Shown here piece after piece: positions 1 to 8,150 of a DNA stretch of 64,000 nt; positions within the stretch are counted from its first letter, which is position 1, and the number at the start of each line of letters is the position of its first letter. The notes under the pieces were generated by a model. The model saw only the letters and a program-made list of their open reading frames with translations, was not told the origin of the DNA and made no database searches. Both the position numbers and the translations under genes were made by a program. Location: NCBI RefSeq assembly GCF_019100565.1, contig NZ_JAHRID010000002.1, positions 310,001 through 374,000 of the forward strand, given 5' to 3'. Source of the DNA: Arsukibacterium indicum (lineage in GTDB: Bacteria; Pseudomonadota; Gammaproteobacteria; Enterobacterales; Alteromonadaceae).

Positions 1-974
1 TATTTGGTCGCAGTGATGCGGCTGACCCCTAACTCATCGACCAAAAACTCAATTTTGGTATAGGGGTGATGAAACAAGTTATTCAGTAGCTCCTGCCGGT
101 AAATTTTCGGCAGTTGCTCACGCAAGCGGTGTTTTACGCCTTGCATTAAGGCTTTCATATTGGTGATTAGGGTTATGGTATCTTGTGCCGTGGTGACAAT
201 GCCATCAAGCATATACAGCAGCCAGGGTTCCCAGTTGCCTGTTTCGCGTACCTGCTGCAGCTGTGTGTAGTAATCTGCCTTGTGCATAATAATAAAGCGG
301 CTTAAATACAACACCGGCAGGTTAAGCAGCCCTTTAGCCACCAGATACAAAATATTGATAATGCGGCCGGTGCGGCCATTACCATCATAAAACGGATGGA
401 TGCTTTCAAATTGGTGATGGATGATGGCCATTTTTACCAGTGGATCGGCATCGCACAGGCTGTCGTCATTAATATACTGCACCAGGTTATCCATTAAGGC
501 TGCTATGTCGTCAGCATGCTGTGGCGGCGTATAGACCACCTCGCCGGTGCGTGCGTTTTTAAGTGATGTGCCCGGCAAGCGGCGCAAGCCAGCTTGATTG
601 TGCTCAAGCTGTTGCTGCACCGCCAAAATATCATCCAGCCGAATCAGTCCTGTGCGCCTGACAATGGCAAAGGCTTGTTTTAGCGCAAAAGCGTAATCTT
701 GCACCTCTTTAGTGGCCGGATTGGTTAAGGACTCCTCAAACACATTGGCTTTGTAAAGTTCGTCGTGGGTGGTAACGATATTCTCCACTTCCGAGCTATC
801 TTTCGCCTCTTGCAGTGCCAGGGTGTTGATTAAAATGGCTTCATTTGGAATGCTGGCAGCCACACCTTTTAACTCTGCCAGATAGCGATGTGCTTCGGCC
901 GCTTTTTTAAGCACCTGTCGGGTTTCCCACTGGGCTATTTCTGCGAGTGGCAGTAGAGGCAGAGTATTATGCAT
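1..974 (-). CDS. Class II Fic family protein (AMPylator), 3' end cut by window edge
   Basis: Fic proteins usually transfer AMP to hydroxyl side chains of target proteins. Reading leftward from an ATG at 974, about 324 codons stay open to the window edge. The catalytic motif HPFYDGNGRTGR is at about residues 193-204, encoded around 363-398. The N-terminal inhibitory motif (S/T)xxxE(G/N) appears as SSEVEN at residues 60-65, which makes this a class II, self-inhibited Fic. The visible 3' end reads into a likely winged-helix segment (VDELGVSRITA), common in this subfamily. It lies downstream of hsdR on the same strand, 126 bp away, so it is probably cargo of the restriction locus. No clear Shine-Dalgarno precedes the chosen ATG. 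The family call is firm; the substrate is unknown. Confidence 0.9.
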   Translation of the reverse strand, partial: MHNTLPLLPLAEIAQWETRQVLKKAAEAHRYLAELKGVAASIPNEAILINTLALQEAKDSSEVENIVTTHDELYKANVFEESLTNPATKEVQDYAFALKQAFAIVRRTGLIRLDDILAVQQQLEHNQAGLRRLPGTSLKNARTGEVVYTPPQHADDIAALMDNLVQYINDDSLCDADPLVKMAIIHHQFESIHPFYDGNGRTGRIINILYLVAKGLLNLPVLYLSRFIIMHKADYYTQLQQVRETGNWEPWLLYMLDGIVTTAQDTITLITNMKALMQGVKHRLREQLPKIYRQELLNNLFHHPYTKIEFLVDELGVSRITATK

Positions 975-1030
975 AGAAAAAAACTTTTTTAAGTAATGAC
1001 TGGCTCAATATATATAAAAAAATAGAAAAT

Positions 1031-1058
1031 TTATACATGTAACGACTCATATGTATAA
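1031..1058. promoter_or_regulatory. Inverted repeat in hsdR-fic gap
   Basis: TTATACAT (1031-1038) and ATGTATAA (1051-1058) are perfect 8-bp arms with a 12-bp spacer. The gap is A+T-rich and sits upstream of fic. Arm length and spacing would suit a dimeric repressor site or promoter element for fic. No binding protein can be named from the sequence. Confidence 0.35.
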
Positions 1059-1080
1059 TAAGTGAAGAAATATATAGATG

Positions 1081-1099
1081 AGCATGCGACTTCCATGCT
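1081..1099 (-). terminator. Weak hairpin just after hsdR
   Basis: AGCATG (1081-1086) pairs with CATGCT (1094-1099) around a 7-nt loop, immediately beyond the hsdR stop. There is no clean U tract on the minus strand, so it is at best a weak terminator or an RNA-end stabiliser. Confidence 0.25.
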
Positions 1100-1100
1100 T

Positions 1101-4100
1101 CTATGCACTTTGTGTTGTCCAAATCGCATCACTTAACTCTGCCAGCACCGCGTCTAACTGATCATCCAGCACGGCATTAAGCCGCTTAGCACCACCATCG
1201 TTGGCAAAGCTGTTATTTACAAAATCGCGGTCAACCACCACTTCATGCACCAGCTGTTTGGCTAAGCGCTCTAACCACTTGCGCTGGTTGGGGTTAAAGT
1301 TGTGTTGCTGAAATAAACGCTGCATGGCCTGTGCTACACGCTGCTCAAACGGCAACAGTGGTTCACCCAGCGCAGCACGGCGTATATGGCCAATAATGCT
1401 GGCTGCGATGTCCTGATTGGTTTGGTTACGCACCGCGCTTTGCAGTTTGGCTTCAGAATAGCCTGCACCATCGAGTAATAACTTCACTTCTTTAAGCTGC
1501 TCGCGGGTAAGATCACGTGGTTTATTCACCACCACCGCCAGCGCTGCCGATTGGTTAAGCTGGGCTTTAATAAACTGGTTAAAGCTTTCTAAATAGTCTT
1601 CTGGCTTTTGGTATTTGCCATAGCTTTGCTCACGCACTAACAGCTCGTCATGGTGATCCGACAATACCGGTTGATACACTGAGCCGACCAGGCTGTTTAC
1701 TTCATTAAGCTGGTTTAGCAGCCCGCTGTGTTGCTGAATAAACTGCGCAGCCTGAGTGGGCCCCAGTTGGCGTAAATGCGTGTGCAGGCTTTTGGGCTCG
1801 ACACCCCACAAGTCTTGTAGTTCGGTAAGCTTTTGCTGCAGTGCCGGTTTGCTATCGGCCTTATTTTCGGCTTTGCGCAGCACGCGCATCACTTTTTGGC
1901 TTAGCTGGCTTAGCACCACATCAGCATGGCTTTCGCCTTGTTGTTCGCCAGGGCTGGCCAACGCCTGTTGCAGCTTGTCGGGTGTAGTAAGCTCGCCAAC
2001 CAACTGCTCCAACGTGATGTTGGGGTCTTTCACTAACGGCTTCATGGTGTTCACGTCTTGCAGCGCGGCGTAAATATCCACCGGATCGTAAATACGAAAC
2101 ACGGTTTTACCAATGTCGTCACAACGGCGGGTGGCGCGGCCAATCATTTGCTCGTATAAAATGCGTGATTTAACCCGGCGCATAAACACCAGGTTACAAA
2201 TTTTGGGCACATCAATACCGGTAGTGAGTAAGTCTACCGTAATGGCAATATTGGGGTAACGCTCATTTTTATACTGGCGGATAAGCTGTTCAACTTTATC
2301 ACTCTGGCCGGTAATTTTGGCCACCGCAGCCTGGTTATAGTCGCCGTTGTACATGGCTTTAAAGGCGTCATCTAACAGCCGTTTTACCATATCAGCGTGT
2401 AGGTCGGTAGCGCAGAAGATCATGGTCTTTTCGTCACCAAAGGGGTCAAGCTCTTTGGCTAACTGCTGGCAAATAACCCGGTTAAAGTTCTCGTTAATCA
2501 CCCGGCGGTTAAAGGCTTCTACATCAAAGTTCAGCTCATCTTCCAGATCTGAGGCTTCAATTTCGCCGGTTTGGGTATTAATAGCACTGACCTTGGCGCC
2601 CTTTTCAAACTTAATGCCGTTTTGGCTAAGCAGGGTTTCAAACCGGATGGGCGGCTCATGATCTATCAGCCAGTCATCAGCCACGGCTTCACGGTACGAA
2701 TAGGTGTATACCGGTTTACCAAAAATTTCGCTGGTATGCTTGGCCGGTGTCGCCGTTAGTGCCACTTTAAAGGCATCGAAATAATCCAGCACCCGCCGAT
2801 AACTTGATAAATATTGGCTGGCATCACGAGTGGCCAGCTCGCCTTCGGTCATCTCCTGATCCAGGGTATAACCGCGGTGCGCTTCATCAACGATAATGCA
2901 GTCGAACTGATCCAGCGCTGGCGGGTTATCGCTCATAAAGATACGCTTTACCATCGCCTGCACGGTAGCCACCTGAATGCGGGTTTCAGCTTCGGCTGCC
3001 ATATCGCCCAGCTCAGCGATATTGTATATCTTAGAGAGGGTATGGTTTTGCTCTAGCGGTGCTTCGTTAAACGCATCAAGTGCTTGCTGGCCCAAGGCGG
3101 TGCGGTCAACCAAAAACAAAATGCGCTTAAAACGCTCGGCTTTTAAAAAGCGATACATTAAACCGATGATGGTGCGTGTTTTACCGGTGCCGGTCGCCAT
3201 AGCTAACAAAGCAGTACGGTGGTTTTCAGCCAACGTTTTTTCTACTGCTTCGATGGCTTTTTGCTGGTAAGGCCGAACTTTTAAATAGCCAAAAGGTTCT
3301 TGCTTAAGTTTTTTCTCTGCCTCTTCTTTGCTGCGTTTTAATAGATCAAGTAGACCATCTGGCGTGTGAAAACTCTGCAGAGCACGCTTTAAATTGCTCG
3401 GCTCGCGGACATCACGAAACCAGGTCCCCGATTGTTCAGCCAGTTGTGGCACATATGGCCGACCATTACAGGAATAGACAAAGGGCACCTTGTAATGGCC
3501 ATCGTGGTTATCTGGCCAGGCGACGGTTAAACCGGCCAGCTCCCAAGCCGCCGTTAGTGGCGATACTAGATTAAAACCACGGCTATAACGCTCAGCCTGA
3601 TCAATCTTACCAGCTACATTAACGTTTTCTTTTTTCGCTTCCACTACCGCAATAGGCGTTAATCCGCAGAACAGCGCGTAATCGGCCCGGCCGCCCTTAC
3701 CGTTTAATTTGGTGGGCCATTCGCTAATCGCTTTATTTTTACCTTTCTCCGGCCGACAGCCTTTTTGGTAGGTCAGCTCCTGCGTATCTACTTCCCAGCC
3801 AGCGTCTTTTAGCTGCTGATCGATCAAAATGCGGGTCAGTTCTTCATTCAGGCTAATATACTGGCTGGCGGCCTGCGTTTTTTGCTTAGCGCTACTTTGT
3901 TGCTTGGCCACCTCGTCACTGGCTTGGGTGGCAATTTGCTGCTGCAACTGCTGGATCTTCGCTTCATAGTCTTGCTGCTGTTGCTTTAATGCCGCTTCAT
4001 GCAACGCCGCTTGCTGCGCCAACTGTTTGGCTTCTTCATCCATCGCCAACGCTAAGGCTTCATACTCCGCCTTTTCTTTCGCAACCAGCTCATGTAGTTG

Positions 4101-4631
4101 CTGGCTGCTATCGAGCTGCACATTGGCCTGGTTTAAATCGGCTTTTAGCTTTTCTATATCCTGCTGCAGTTGACGCAGCTGGCTGCTTGGGTCTGCCGGT
4201 GCAATAAAAGGCCCGGCTTTAAATTGGGTACCGGCCTTACCAAAGGCCTGATGAAACCACACCGCTAACGCCCGGGCGACTTTTAAGCCGTCTAAGGCCT
4301 CTTTGTGTTGGGTTTTAAACTGGTGGGTAGCTTTATTGCCTTCAATACGCAATATATGAAACAGCTCGCGCACACTGGGGTCAAACCCCAGCTCGCGATT
4401 AAGCTTGTAAAGTAAGTCTGCTTGTGTGGTTTGCTCGTCAAAAGCAACGCCGGAGCGCGCAGCCACTTCCTGCGCTATCGCTTCAGCAAACTGGCGCAGT
4501 TTAATTAAAGTGGTATTAGGGTCTGCGCTAAAGGCACGCTCAGCACTTTGCGCCAGCTGCAAAAAAAGCGGTTCGTATTCACTTAAAAAAGTAAAGTTAG
4601 ACTGGTTTGCGCTTAAAACCTGCTGCGTCAT
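1101..4631 (-). CDS. hsdR: Type I restriction endonuclease subunit R (EcoEI/HsdR type)
   Basis: This is the motor and nuclease subunit of a type I restriction-modification enzyme, which translocates DNA and cuts unmodified DNA remotely. About 1176 aa from the preferred start. Domains in order: an N-terminal DUF4145-like helical domain; a long Gln/Ala-rich coiled coil (about 150-260); a PD-(D/E)xK nuclease core with D317, E331 and K333 (ADYALF then VVEAKK); an SF2 helicase with Walker A MATGTGKT (about 478-485), DEAH (about 582-585), motif III ALTATPA and motif VI QMIGRATRR; and a C-terminal EcoEI R-like region. The start at 4631 (MTQQV) is preferred over 4646 because GAGGG precedes it by 5 nt. 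hsdM and hsdS are not in the window and would be expected to the left. Confidence 0.93.
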   Translation of the reverse strand: MTQQVLSANQSNFTFLSEYEPLFLQLAQSAERAFSADPNTTLIKLRQFAEAIAQEVAARSGVAFDEQTTQADLLYKLNRELGFDPSVRELFHILRIEGNKATHQFKTQHKEALDGLKVARALAVWFHQAFGKAGTQFKAGPFIAPADPSSQLRQLQQDIEKLKADLNQANVQLDSSQQLHELVAKEKAEYEALALAMDEEAKQLAQQAALHEAALKQQQQDYEAKIQQLQQQIATQASDEVAKQQSSAKQKTQAASQYISLNEELTRILIDQQLKDAGWEVDTQELTYQKGCRPEKGKNKAISEWPTKLNGKGGRADYALFCGLTPIAVVEAKKENVNVAGKIDQAERYSRGFNLVSPLTAAWELAGLTVAWPDNHDGHYKVPFVYSCNGRPYVPQLAEQSGTWFRDVREPSNLKRALQSFHTPDGLLDLLKRSKEEAEKKLKQEPFGYLKVRPYQQKAIEAVEKTLAENHRTALLAMATGTGKTRTIIGLMYRFLKAERFKRILFLVDRTALGQQALDAFNEAPLEQNHTLSKIYNIAELGDMAAEAETRIQVATVQAMVKRIFMSDNPPALDQFDCIIVDEAHRGYTLDQEMTEGELATRDASQYLSSYRRVLDYFDAFKVALTATPAKHTSEIFGKPVYTYSYREAVADDWLIDHEPPIRFETLLSQNGIKFEKGAKVSAINTQTGEIEASDLEDELNFDVEAFNRRVINENFNRVICQQLAKELDPFGDEKTMIFCATDLHADMVKRLLDDAFKAMYNGDYNQAAVAKITGQSDKVEQLIRQYKNERYPNIAITVDLLTTGIDVPKICNLVFMRRVKSRILYEQMIGRATRRCDDIGKTVFRIYDPVDIYAALQDVNTMKPLVKDPNITLEQLVGELTTPDKLQQALASPGEQQGESHADVVLSQLSQKVMRVLRKAENKADSKPALQQKLTELQDLWGVEPKSLHTHLRQLGPTQAAQFIQQHSGLLNQLNEVNSLVGSVYQPVLSDHHDELLVREQSYGKYQKPEDYLESFNQFIKAQLNQSAALAVVVNKPRDLTREQLKEVKLLLDGAGYSEAKLQSAVRNQTNQDIAASIIGHIRRAALGEPLLPFEQRVAQAMQRLFQQHNFNPNQRKWLERLAKQLVHEVVVDRDFVNNSFANDGGAKRLNAVLDDQLDAVLAELSDAIWTTQSA

Positions 4632-5058
4632 AATCCCTCGTCGCAAGCTGATGATTTATCTTCAGATATGAAGATAAGTTTGTACCACTAATAGTTACGC
4701 ATAGCAAGACTATCCCTATCTTTAACATTGGTTAAAGATAAATTATCGCAATCGGTCAAACTCCGGTTCGTTAAAGTAACCATAATCACTCAGCATGACA
4801 CACGGCTATTCATTGGCATCCTTGCCAGCTTGTCCCTGTTACATCCTGTTGGCCGCATCCTGCAGCCTTGTCCATTCACTATGTCACTAACAGCGACATG
4901 TCATCCCTTGCTGCACATCTTAGGCAGTTTCCAAATTCACGCCATACTGTGCAGATACTCAGTGTATGTTTTTCAAGCAGGTTATTGTTGCTAAATTAAA
5001 TTGTCATTCCTTTAATCGGGATAATGGCTTAGATTAATTATGCAGTAAGCGAGTTAAT
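4632..5058. other. Divergent promoter region, hsdR / WYL regulator
   Basis: This 427-bp gap separates the divergent hsdR and the WYL regulator gene. It contains the perfect inverted repeat at 4717-4740, a second GTTAAAG half-like copy at 4770-4776, and a sigma70-like TTGCTA (4988-4993) with TTTAAT (5011-5016) at 17-bp spacing, facing the regulator. No credible coding region was seen. Confidence 0.5.
4717..4740. promoter_or_regulatory. Perfect 10-bp inverted repeat, candidate operator
   Basis: TATCTTTAAC (4717-4726) and GTTAAAGATA (4731-4740) are exact reverse complements around ATTG. The site lies 86 bp upstream of the hsdR start. Regulators of the BrxR/CapW family bind inverted repeats upstream of defence genes, so the adjacent WYL protein is the obvious candidate ligand. 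This is an inference from position and symmetry. Confidence 0.5.
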
Positions 5059-5958
5059 ATGAACGATTTAAGGACAGGTACTACTAGAATGGAAACACCG
5101 AATACCGGCTGGCCGATACGCTGGGAACTATTAATGCGCTACCGGCTGATTGAAATAGTTGCGCTTTGGGAAGGCCGTTTAACCACTAATCATTTATGTA
5201 ACAGCTTTGGCATTGCCCGCCAGCAGGCCTCCAAAGACATTAATGGCTATTTACGTGATGTTGCACCAGGCAATCTTATTTATGATGGCAGTTTACGAGG
5301 CTATAAACCCTCGGATACTTTTAAACCCAAGGTCACCAGCGGCCTGGCCGATGAGTACCTGCATGCACTGGCAAGTACCAAAGATTTCGCTCACACCTTT
5401 AGCCAATTAGATTTAGGCTTTGCCCACACTGAAATGCTGACATCACCACTTCGGCAGGTTAACCCGGACATTTTACGCGCGCTGGTACAAGCGGCGCGCG
5501 ATGGCAAAAAGATCGATATGGGGTATGTGTCGCTTACATCCCCGGATGAAGAAAGCCGGATTATTGCGCCGCACACCCTGGTTTGTACCCCACTTCGCTG
5601 GCATGTACGGGCTTACTGTGAAAAGAACCGCGAGTATCGCGATTTTGTGCTTAGTCGGTTTCGCGGCATAAATGACATCGAAGGCGATGCCGATATGACT
5701 AAAGCGCAGGATGATCGCTGGAACAGCAAAATTGATATCGTACTCGTGCCGGACTCTCGATTAAGTGACTACCAAAAGGCAATTATTGCCGAAGATTACA
5801 ATATGACCGATGGTAGGCGGGTTATTTCAGTGCGATCTGCTCTGGTGCCTTATGCGGTTCAGGCGCTAAACCTGGACTTGGCAAAAATTGAAGCGCGCCC
5901 GGAGGCGCAGCAGATTATGGTGGCGAACTTAGATGAAGTGAAGCGGCATGCGTTTTGA
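5059..5958 (+). CDS. WYL-domain transcriptional regulator, BrxR/CapW-like
   Basis: 299 aa. The layout fits winged helix-turn-helix (about 17-80), WYL domain (about 130-205) and a C-terminal WCX-type dimerisation region. The N-terminal stretch RWELLMRYRLIEIVALWEGRL and the helix CNSFGIARQQASKDI resemble BrxR/CapW repressors, which control phage-defence operons. The WYL core reads LRWHVRAYCEK followed by FVLSRF. It is divergent from the hsdR-fic locus, so it probably represses that locus or itself. Starts at 5059 and 5089 are both possible: neither has a strong ribosome site, and the conserved core begins soon after 5089. The family is fairly sure; the BrxR/CapW subtype is from memory of family features. 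Confidence 0.82.
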   Translation: MNDLRTGTTRMETPNTGWPIRWELLMRYRLIEIVALWEGRLTTNHLCNSFGIARQQASKDINGYLRDVAPGNLIYDGSLRGYKPSDTFKPKVTSGLADEYLHALASTKDFAHTFSQLDLGFAHTEMLTSPLRQVNPDILRALVQAARDGKKIDMGYVSLTSPDEESRIIAPHTLVCTPLRWHVRAYCEKNREYRDFVLSRFRGINDIEGDADMTKAQDDRWNSKIDIVLVPDSRLSDYQKAIIAEDYNMTDGRRVISVRSALVPYAVQALNLDLAKIEARPEAQQIMVANLDEVKRHAF

Positions 5959-5977
5959 TTAATATGTGTAATCAAAA
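5953..5977 (+). terminator. Hairpin overlapping the WYL gene stop
   Basis: TTTTGATTA (5953-5961) and TAATCAAAA (5969-5977) are perfect 9-bp arms around a 7-nt loop that spans the stop codon. The right arm ends in AAAA, so this is not a classic U-tract terminator. Confidence 0.3.
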
Positions 5978-5997
5978 GATACAGGTTAAATTTCCTC

Positions 5998-6028
5998 CGG
6001 CCGGTTAATGCTTTTCAAAAGCCGGCCG
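5998..6028. terminator. GC-rich hairpin between WYL gene and small gene
   Basis: CGGCCGG (5998-6004) pairs with CCGGCCG (6022-6028), and the inner CTTTT/AAAAG can extend the stem. It lies between the WYL gene and the small gene at 6068. Without a following U run it may act as a processing or stability element. Confidence 0.35.
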
Positions 6029-6067
6029 ACAACCTAAGCTCAGGCAATGCAAAAAGGAGCCATCGCC

Positions 6068-6346
6068 ATGAGCCAACACACAACGCCAAACGTGACTGAA
6101 CAGCAAACCAATGAACTTCGTTACCTGCACAAGGTGATGCAGGCTATTCAGATTTTAGGCGAGCAGCCAAGCCTTAATGTAGTGGCTTACGGTAAAATAT
6201 GGCGCTACGCCGATTTGCTTAAAACCGCAGTACGTTATGCTGAGCTGGCTGAGTTACATGGCTTTGATACCAGTGCGTTTAAACACTGGTTTAAAAAAGA
6301 TATGGTGATATTTGCGCAATACGGTGTCGACTTGCAGGTTAGCTAA
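6068..6346 (+). CDS. Small uncharacterised protein (92 aa)
   Basis: No family recognised. The ATG at 6068 is preferred over 6047 because AAGGAG (6054-6058 region) lies at good spacing before it, while the earlier ATG precedes that site. The product is soluble-looking: a charged N-terminus, then helical stretches containing KVMQAIQILGEQ and YADLLKTAVRYAELAELHG, then an aromatic/basic patch HWFKKDM. It has no signal peptide, membrane segment or Cys cluster. It follows the WYL regulator in the same orientation (109 bp gap with two hairpins) and precedes the tRNA-Ser repeat region. It may belong to the accessory patch, but nothing shows a function. Confidence 0.6.
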   Translation: MSQHTTPNVTEQQTNELRYLHKVMQAIQILGEQPSLNVVAYGKIWRYADLLKTAVRYAELAELHGFDTSAFKHWFKKDMVIFAQYGVDLQVS

Positions 6347-6794
6347 CACCTCATCTAGACGCTTAAATGAAAAGAGCCCACGCTTTTGGCAGGGAGTCGG
6401 GATGATTCCGGGCTTCCTGCCCTCCACCCCTGCGGGCCGCACTAAAGTGCGTTCCAATTTGCTGAGGCTTTCCTGCCTCAGTCCTTCGGACCAGCACAAG
6501 CGCTGTCCAAAATTGCTCCTGACAATTTTGTGCTCCCGGAGAATTGGTCGAACCGAAGGGTTCTCATCAAGTCCTCGATCTCTGCCGAGTTAAATGAAAA
6601 AGGCCCATGCTTAAGCGACAGCACCGAGGGATTACCAGAACCATCCATGGTTCTGGCCCTTCGGGCCGCACTAAAGTGCGTTCCAATTCTCTCCCAGAGA
6701 ATTGGTCGAACCGAAGGGTTCTCATCAAGACCTCGATCTCTGCCGCGTTAAAACAAAAGGCCCACGCTTTTGGCGTGGGCCTTTTGTTTTAATA
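6347..6794 (-). repeat. Tandem hairpin-rich repeat units downstream of tRNA-Ser
   Basis: No gene seen. Three units start with a TTAAA(T)-type element at 6363, 6590 and 6748. The block 6541-6593 recurs at 6699-6751 with only two mismatches seen. GCACTAAAGTGC occurs at 6439-6450 and 6668-6679. Each unit is packed with stem-loops: CTGAGGC/GCCTCAG (6462-6481), CAAAATTG/CAATTTTG (6508-6530), GAACC/GGTTC (6550-6563 and 6708-6721), CCAGAACCAT/ATGGTTCTGG (6635-6656) and CCAATTCTCT/AGAGAATTGG (6683-6705). On the minus strand the units carry GGTTCGACC, which resembles a tRNA T-arm. The layout recalls the tRNA-linked repeats of the E. coli tyrT locus. Confidence 0.75.
6748..6792 (-). terminator. Strong intrinsic terminator of tRNA-Ser
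   Basis: Perfect 20-bp arms at 6748-6767 and 6773-6792 surround a 5-nt loop. The GC core GGCCCACGC/GCGTGGGCC is flanked by A/T tracts, giving a U-rich tail on the minus strand just 2 nt beyond the tRNA 3' end. Confidence 0.85.
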
Positions 6795-6884
6795 TGGCGG
6801 AGAGAGAGGGATTCGAACCCTCGTTAGGGGTTAACCTAAACACACTTTCCAGGCGTGCGCCTTCAGCCACTCAGCCATCTCTCC
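6795..6884 (-). tRNA. tRNA-Ser (anticodon GGA)
   Basis: A 90-nt class II tRNA with encoded CCA (TGG at 6795-6797 on the plus strand). The acceptor stem begins GGAGAGA, the D arm is TGGCTGAGTGGC, the anticodon loop reads CTGGAAA, and a long variable arm precedes GGTTCGAATCC in the T arm. It reads UCC/UCU serine codons. Confidence 0.95.
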
Positions 6885-6908
6885 GGAACTTGCGTTGCAA
6901 GCGCGGCT

Positions 6909-6937
6909 ATACTAGGGAAATTCCCTGCGCGCTGCAA
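6909..6937 (-). promoter_or_regulatory. Sigma70 promoter of tRNA-Ser
   Basis: On the minus strand TTGCAG (6932-6937) and TAGTAT (6909-6914) are 17 bp apart. They are followed by a GC-rich discriminator (GCCGCGC), as is usual for stable-RNA promoters. The spacer holds the palindrome GGGAAATTCCC. Confidence 0.65.
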
Positions 6938-7010
6938 CTGTTATATCTATAACTGGATTTTTATGGCTGCTTTTTAAGCAGCCGGCACTTAGTTTGCATA
7001 CGTTCTTTGT

Positions 7011-8069
7011 TTAGGCGTTGCCTTTTACCTGCATTTTTAAATCGCGGGCGAAATTCAGCATCCGGTTCAGCGGCACTAAGGCTTTTTCGCGCAGTGCGCT
7101 ATCGACAAAGATCTCATGGCCGGTGGTATCAGTTAAAGCCGCCTCAATCGCTTTTAAGCCGTTCATGGCCATCCAGGGGCAGTGAGCGCAGCTGCGACAG
7201 GTAGCGCCGTTACCGCCGGTTGGCGCTTCAATAAAGGTACGATCCGGCATCTGTTGCTGCATTTTATAAAAAATGCCTTTGTCGGTCGCCACAATAAAGG
7301 TGCTGTTGGGCAGGGTTTGGCTGGCTTTAATCAGCTGACTGGTTGAGCCTACGGCGTCGGCCAGCTGTACCACGCTATCCGGTGATTCCGGGTGCACCAG
7401 TACTGCCGCTTCCGGGTACTGCTTTTTCAGCTCGACCAGGGCATTGGCTTTGAACTCGTCGTGAACAATACAGGCGGCATCCCACAGCAACATATCGGCG
7501 CCGGTTTGCTTTTGCACATAAGCGCCAAGGTGCTTGTCGGGTCCCCAGATAATTTTTTTACCCTGGCTATCTAAGTAATCGACGACATCCAGCGCAATAG
7601 ATGAGGTTACCACCCAGTCAGCGCGGGCTTTAACTGCAGCAGAGGTGTTGGCATACACCACCACCACGCGGTCGGGGTGGGCATCACAAAATGCCGAGAA
7701 CGGCTCGGCCGGGCAGCCTAAATCCAGCGAACAGGTCGCCTCAAGCGTTGGCATTAGTACGGTTTTATTCGGGGTCAGAATTTTTGCGGTTTCGCCCATA
7801 AACTTAACGCCGGCGACAATTAAGGTTTCTGCCGGGTGTTCATTACCAAAACGGGCCATTTCCAGTGAGTCAGACACACAGCCACCGGTTTCCTCGGCCA
7901 GCGCCTGAATTTCCGGATCAGTATAGTAATGGGCAACCAGTACCGCATTTTTTTGCTGTAGTAACGCTTTAATCCGGCTTTTATAGGCCAGCTTTTCGTC
8001 TGCAGACAACGGCACAGGTTTTCTCGGAAACCGGAAATCCTGCTCACTAAAATACAGCGACTGCGTCAT
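7011..8069 (-). CDS. nadA: Quinolinate synthase A
   Basis: It condenses iminoaspartate with dihydroxyacetone phosphate to quinolinate in NAD synthesis, using a [4Fe-4S] cluster. 352 aa, full length for the family. Cluster cysteines appear in the three expected contexts: [21 protein letters not shown] and [12 protein letters not shown]. Substrate-binding segments such as [11 protein letters not shown] near the N-terminus are present. It sits between the tRNA-Lys pair and tRNA-Ser, matching the cpoB/tRNA-Lys/nadA order of E. coli. Its own promoter is likely, given the good -10 element 33 bp upstream. Confidence 0.97.
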   Translation of the reverse strand: MTQSLYFSEQDFRFPRKPVPLSADEKLAYKSRIKALLQQKNAVLVAHYYTDPEIQALAEETGGCVSDSLEMARFGNEHPAETLIVAGVKFMGETAKILTPNKTVLMPTLEATCSLDLGCPAEPFSAFCDAHPDRVVVVYANTSAAVKARADWVVTSSIALDVVDYLDSQGKKIIWGPDKHLGAYVQKQTGADMLLWDAACIVHDEFKANALVELKKQYPEAAVLVHPESPDSVVQLADAVGSTSQLIKASQTLPNSTFIVATDKGIFYKMQQQMPDRTFIEAPTGGNGATCRSCAHCPWMAMNGLKAIEAALTDTTGHEIFVDSALREKALVPLNRMLNFARDLKMQVKGNA

Positions 8070-8101
8070 AATACCTGCCAGGTTTGATAAAAATGGCGCG
8101 T

Positions 8102-8107
8102 ATTATA
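8102..8107 (-). promoter_or_regulatory. Probable nadA -10 element
   Basis: A perfect TATAAT on the minus strand (ATTATA at 8102-8107) lies 33 bp before the nadA start. The -35 is poor (TGTTCA-like at about 17-18 bp). Confidence 0.4.
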
Positions 8108-8150
8108 CAACGGTCGGTAGGGTATGAACAGTATTTAACAGGCTGGTGTT

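Noticed and set aside
4728-4994. 88-codon plus-strand open frame between hsdR and the WYL gene
   Set aside because: No ribosome site or family match, Cys/His/Leu-rich random-looking product, and it runs across the candidate operator and promoter.
6312-6792. Several overlapping open frames in the tRNA-Ser repeat region
   Set aside because: They arise from repeated hairpin DNA; their products repeat with the units and read through the terminator. Non-coding repeats explain them.
6770-6952. 60-codon frame across tRNA-Ser
   Set aside because: It is antisense to the tRNA and its promoter; the phrase it contains is a translated T-arm, a known artefact.
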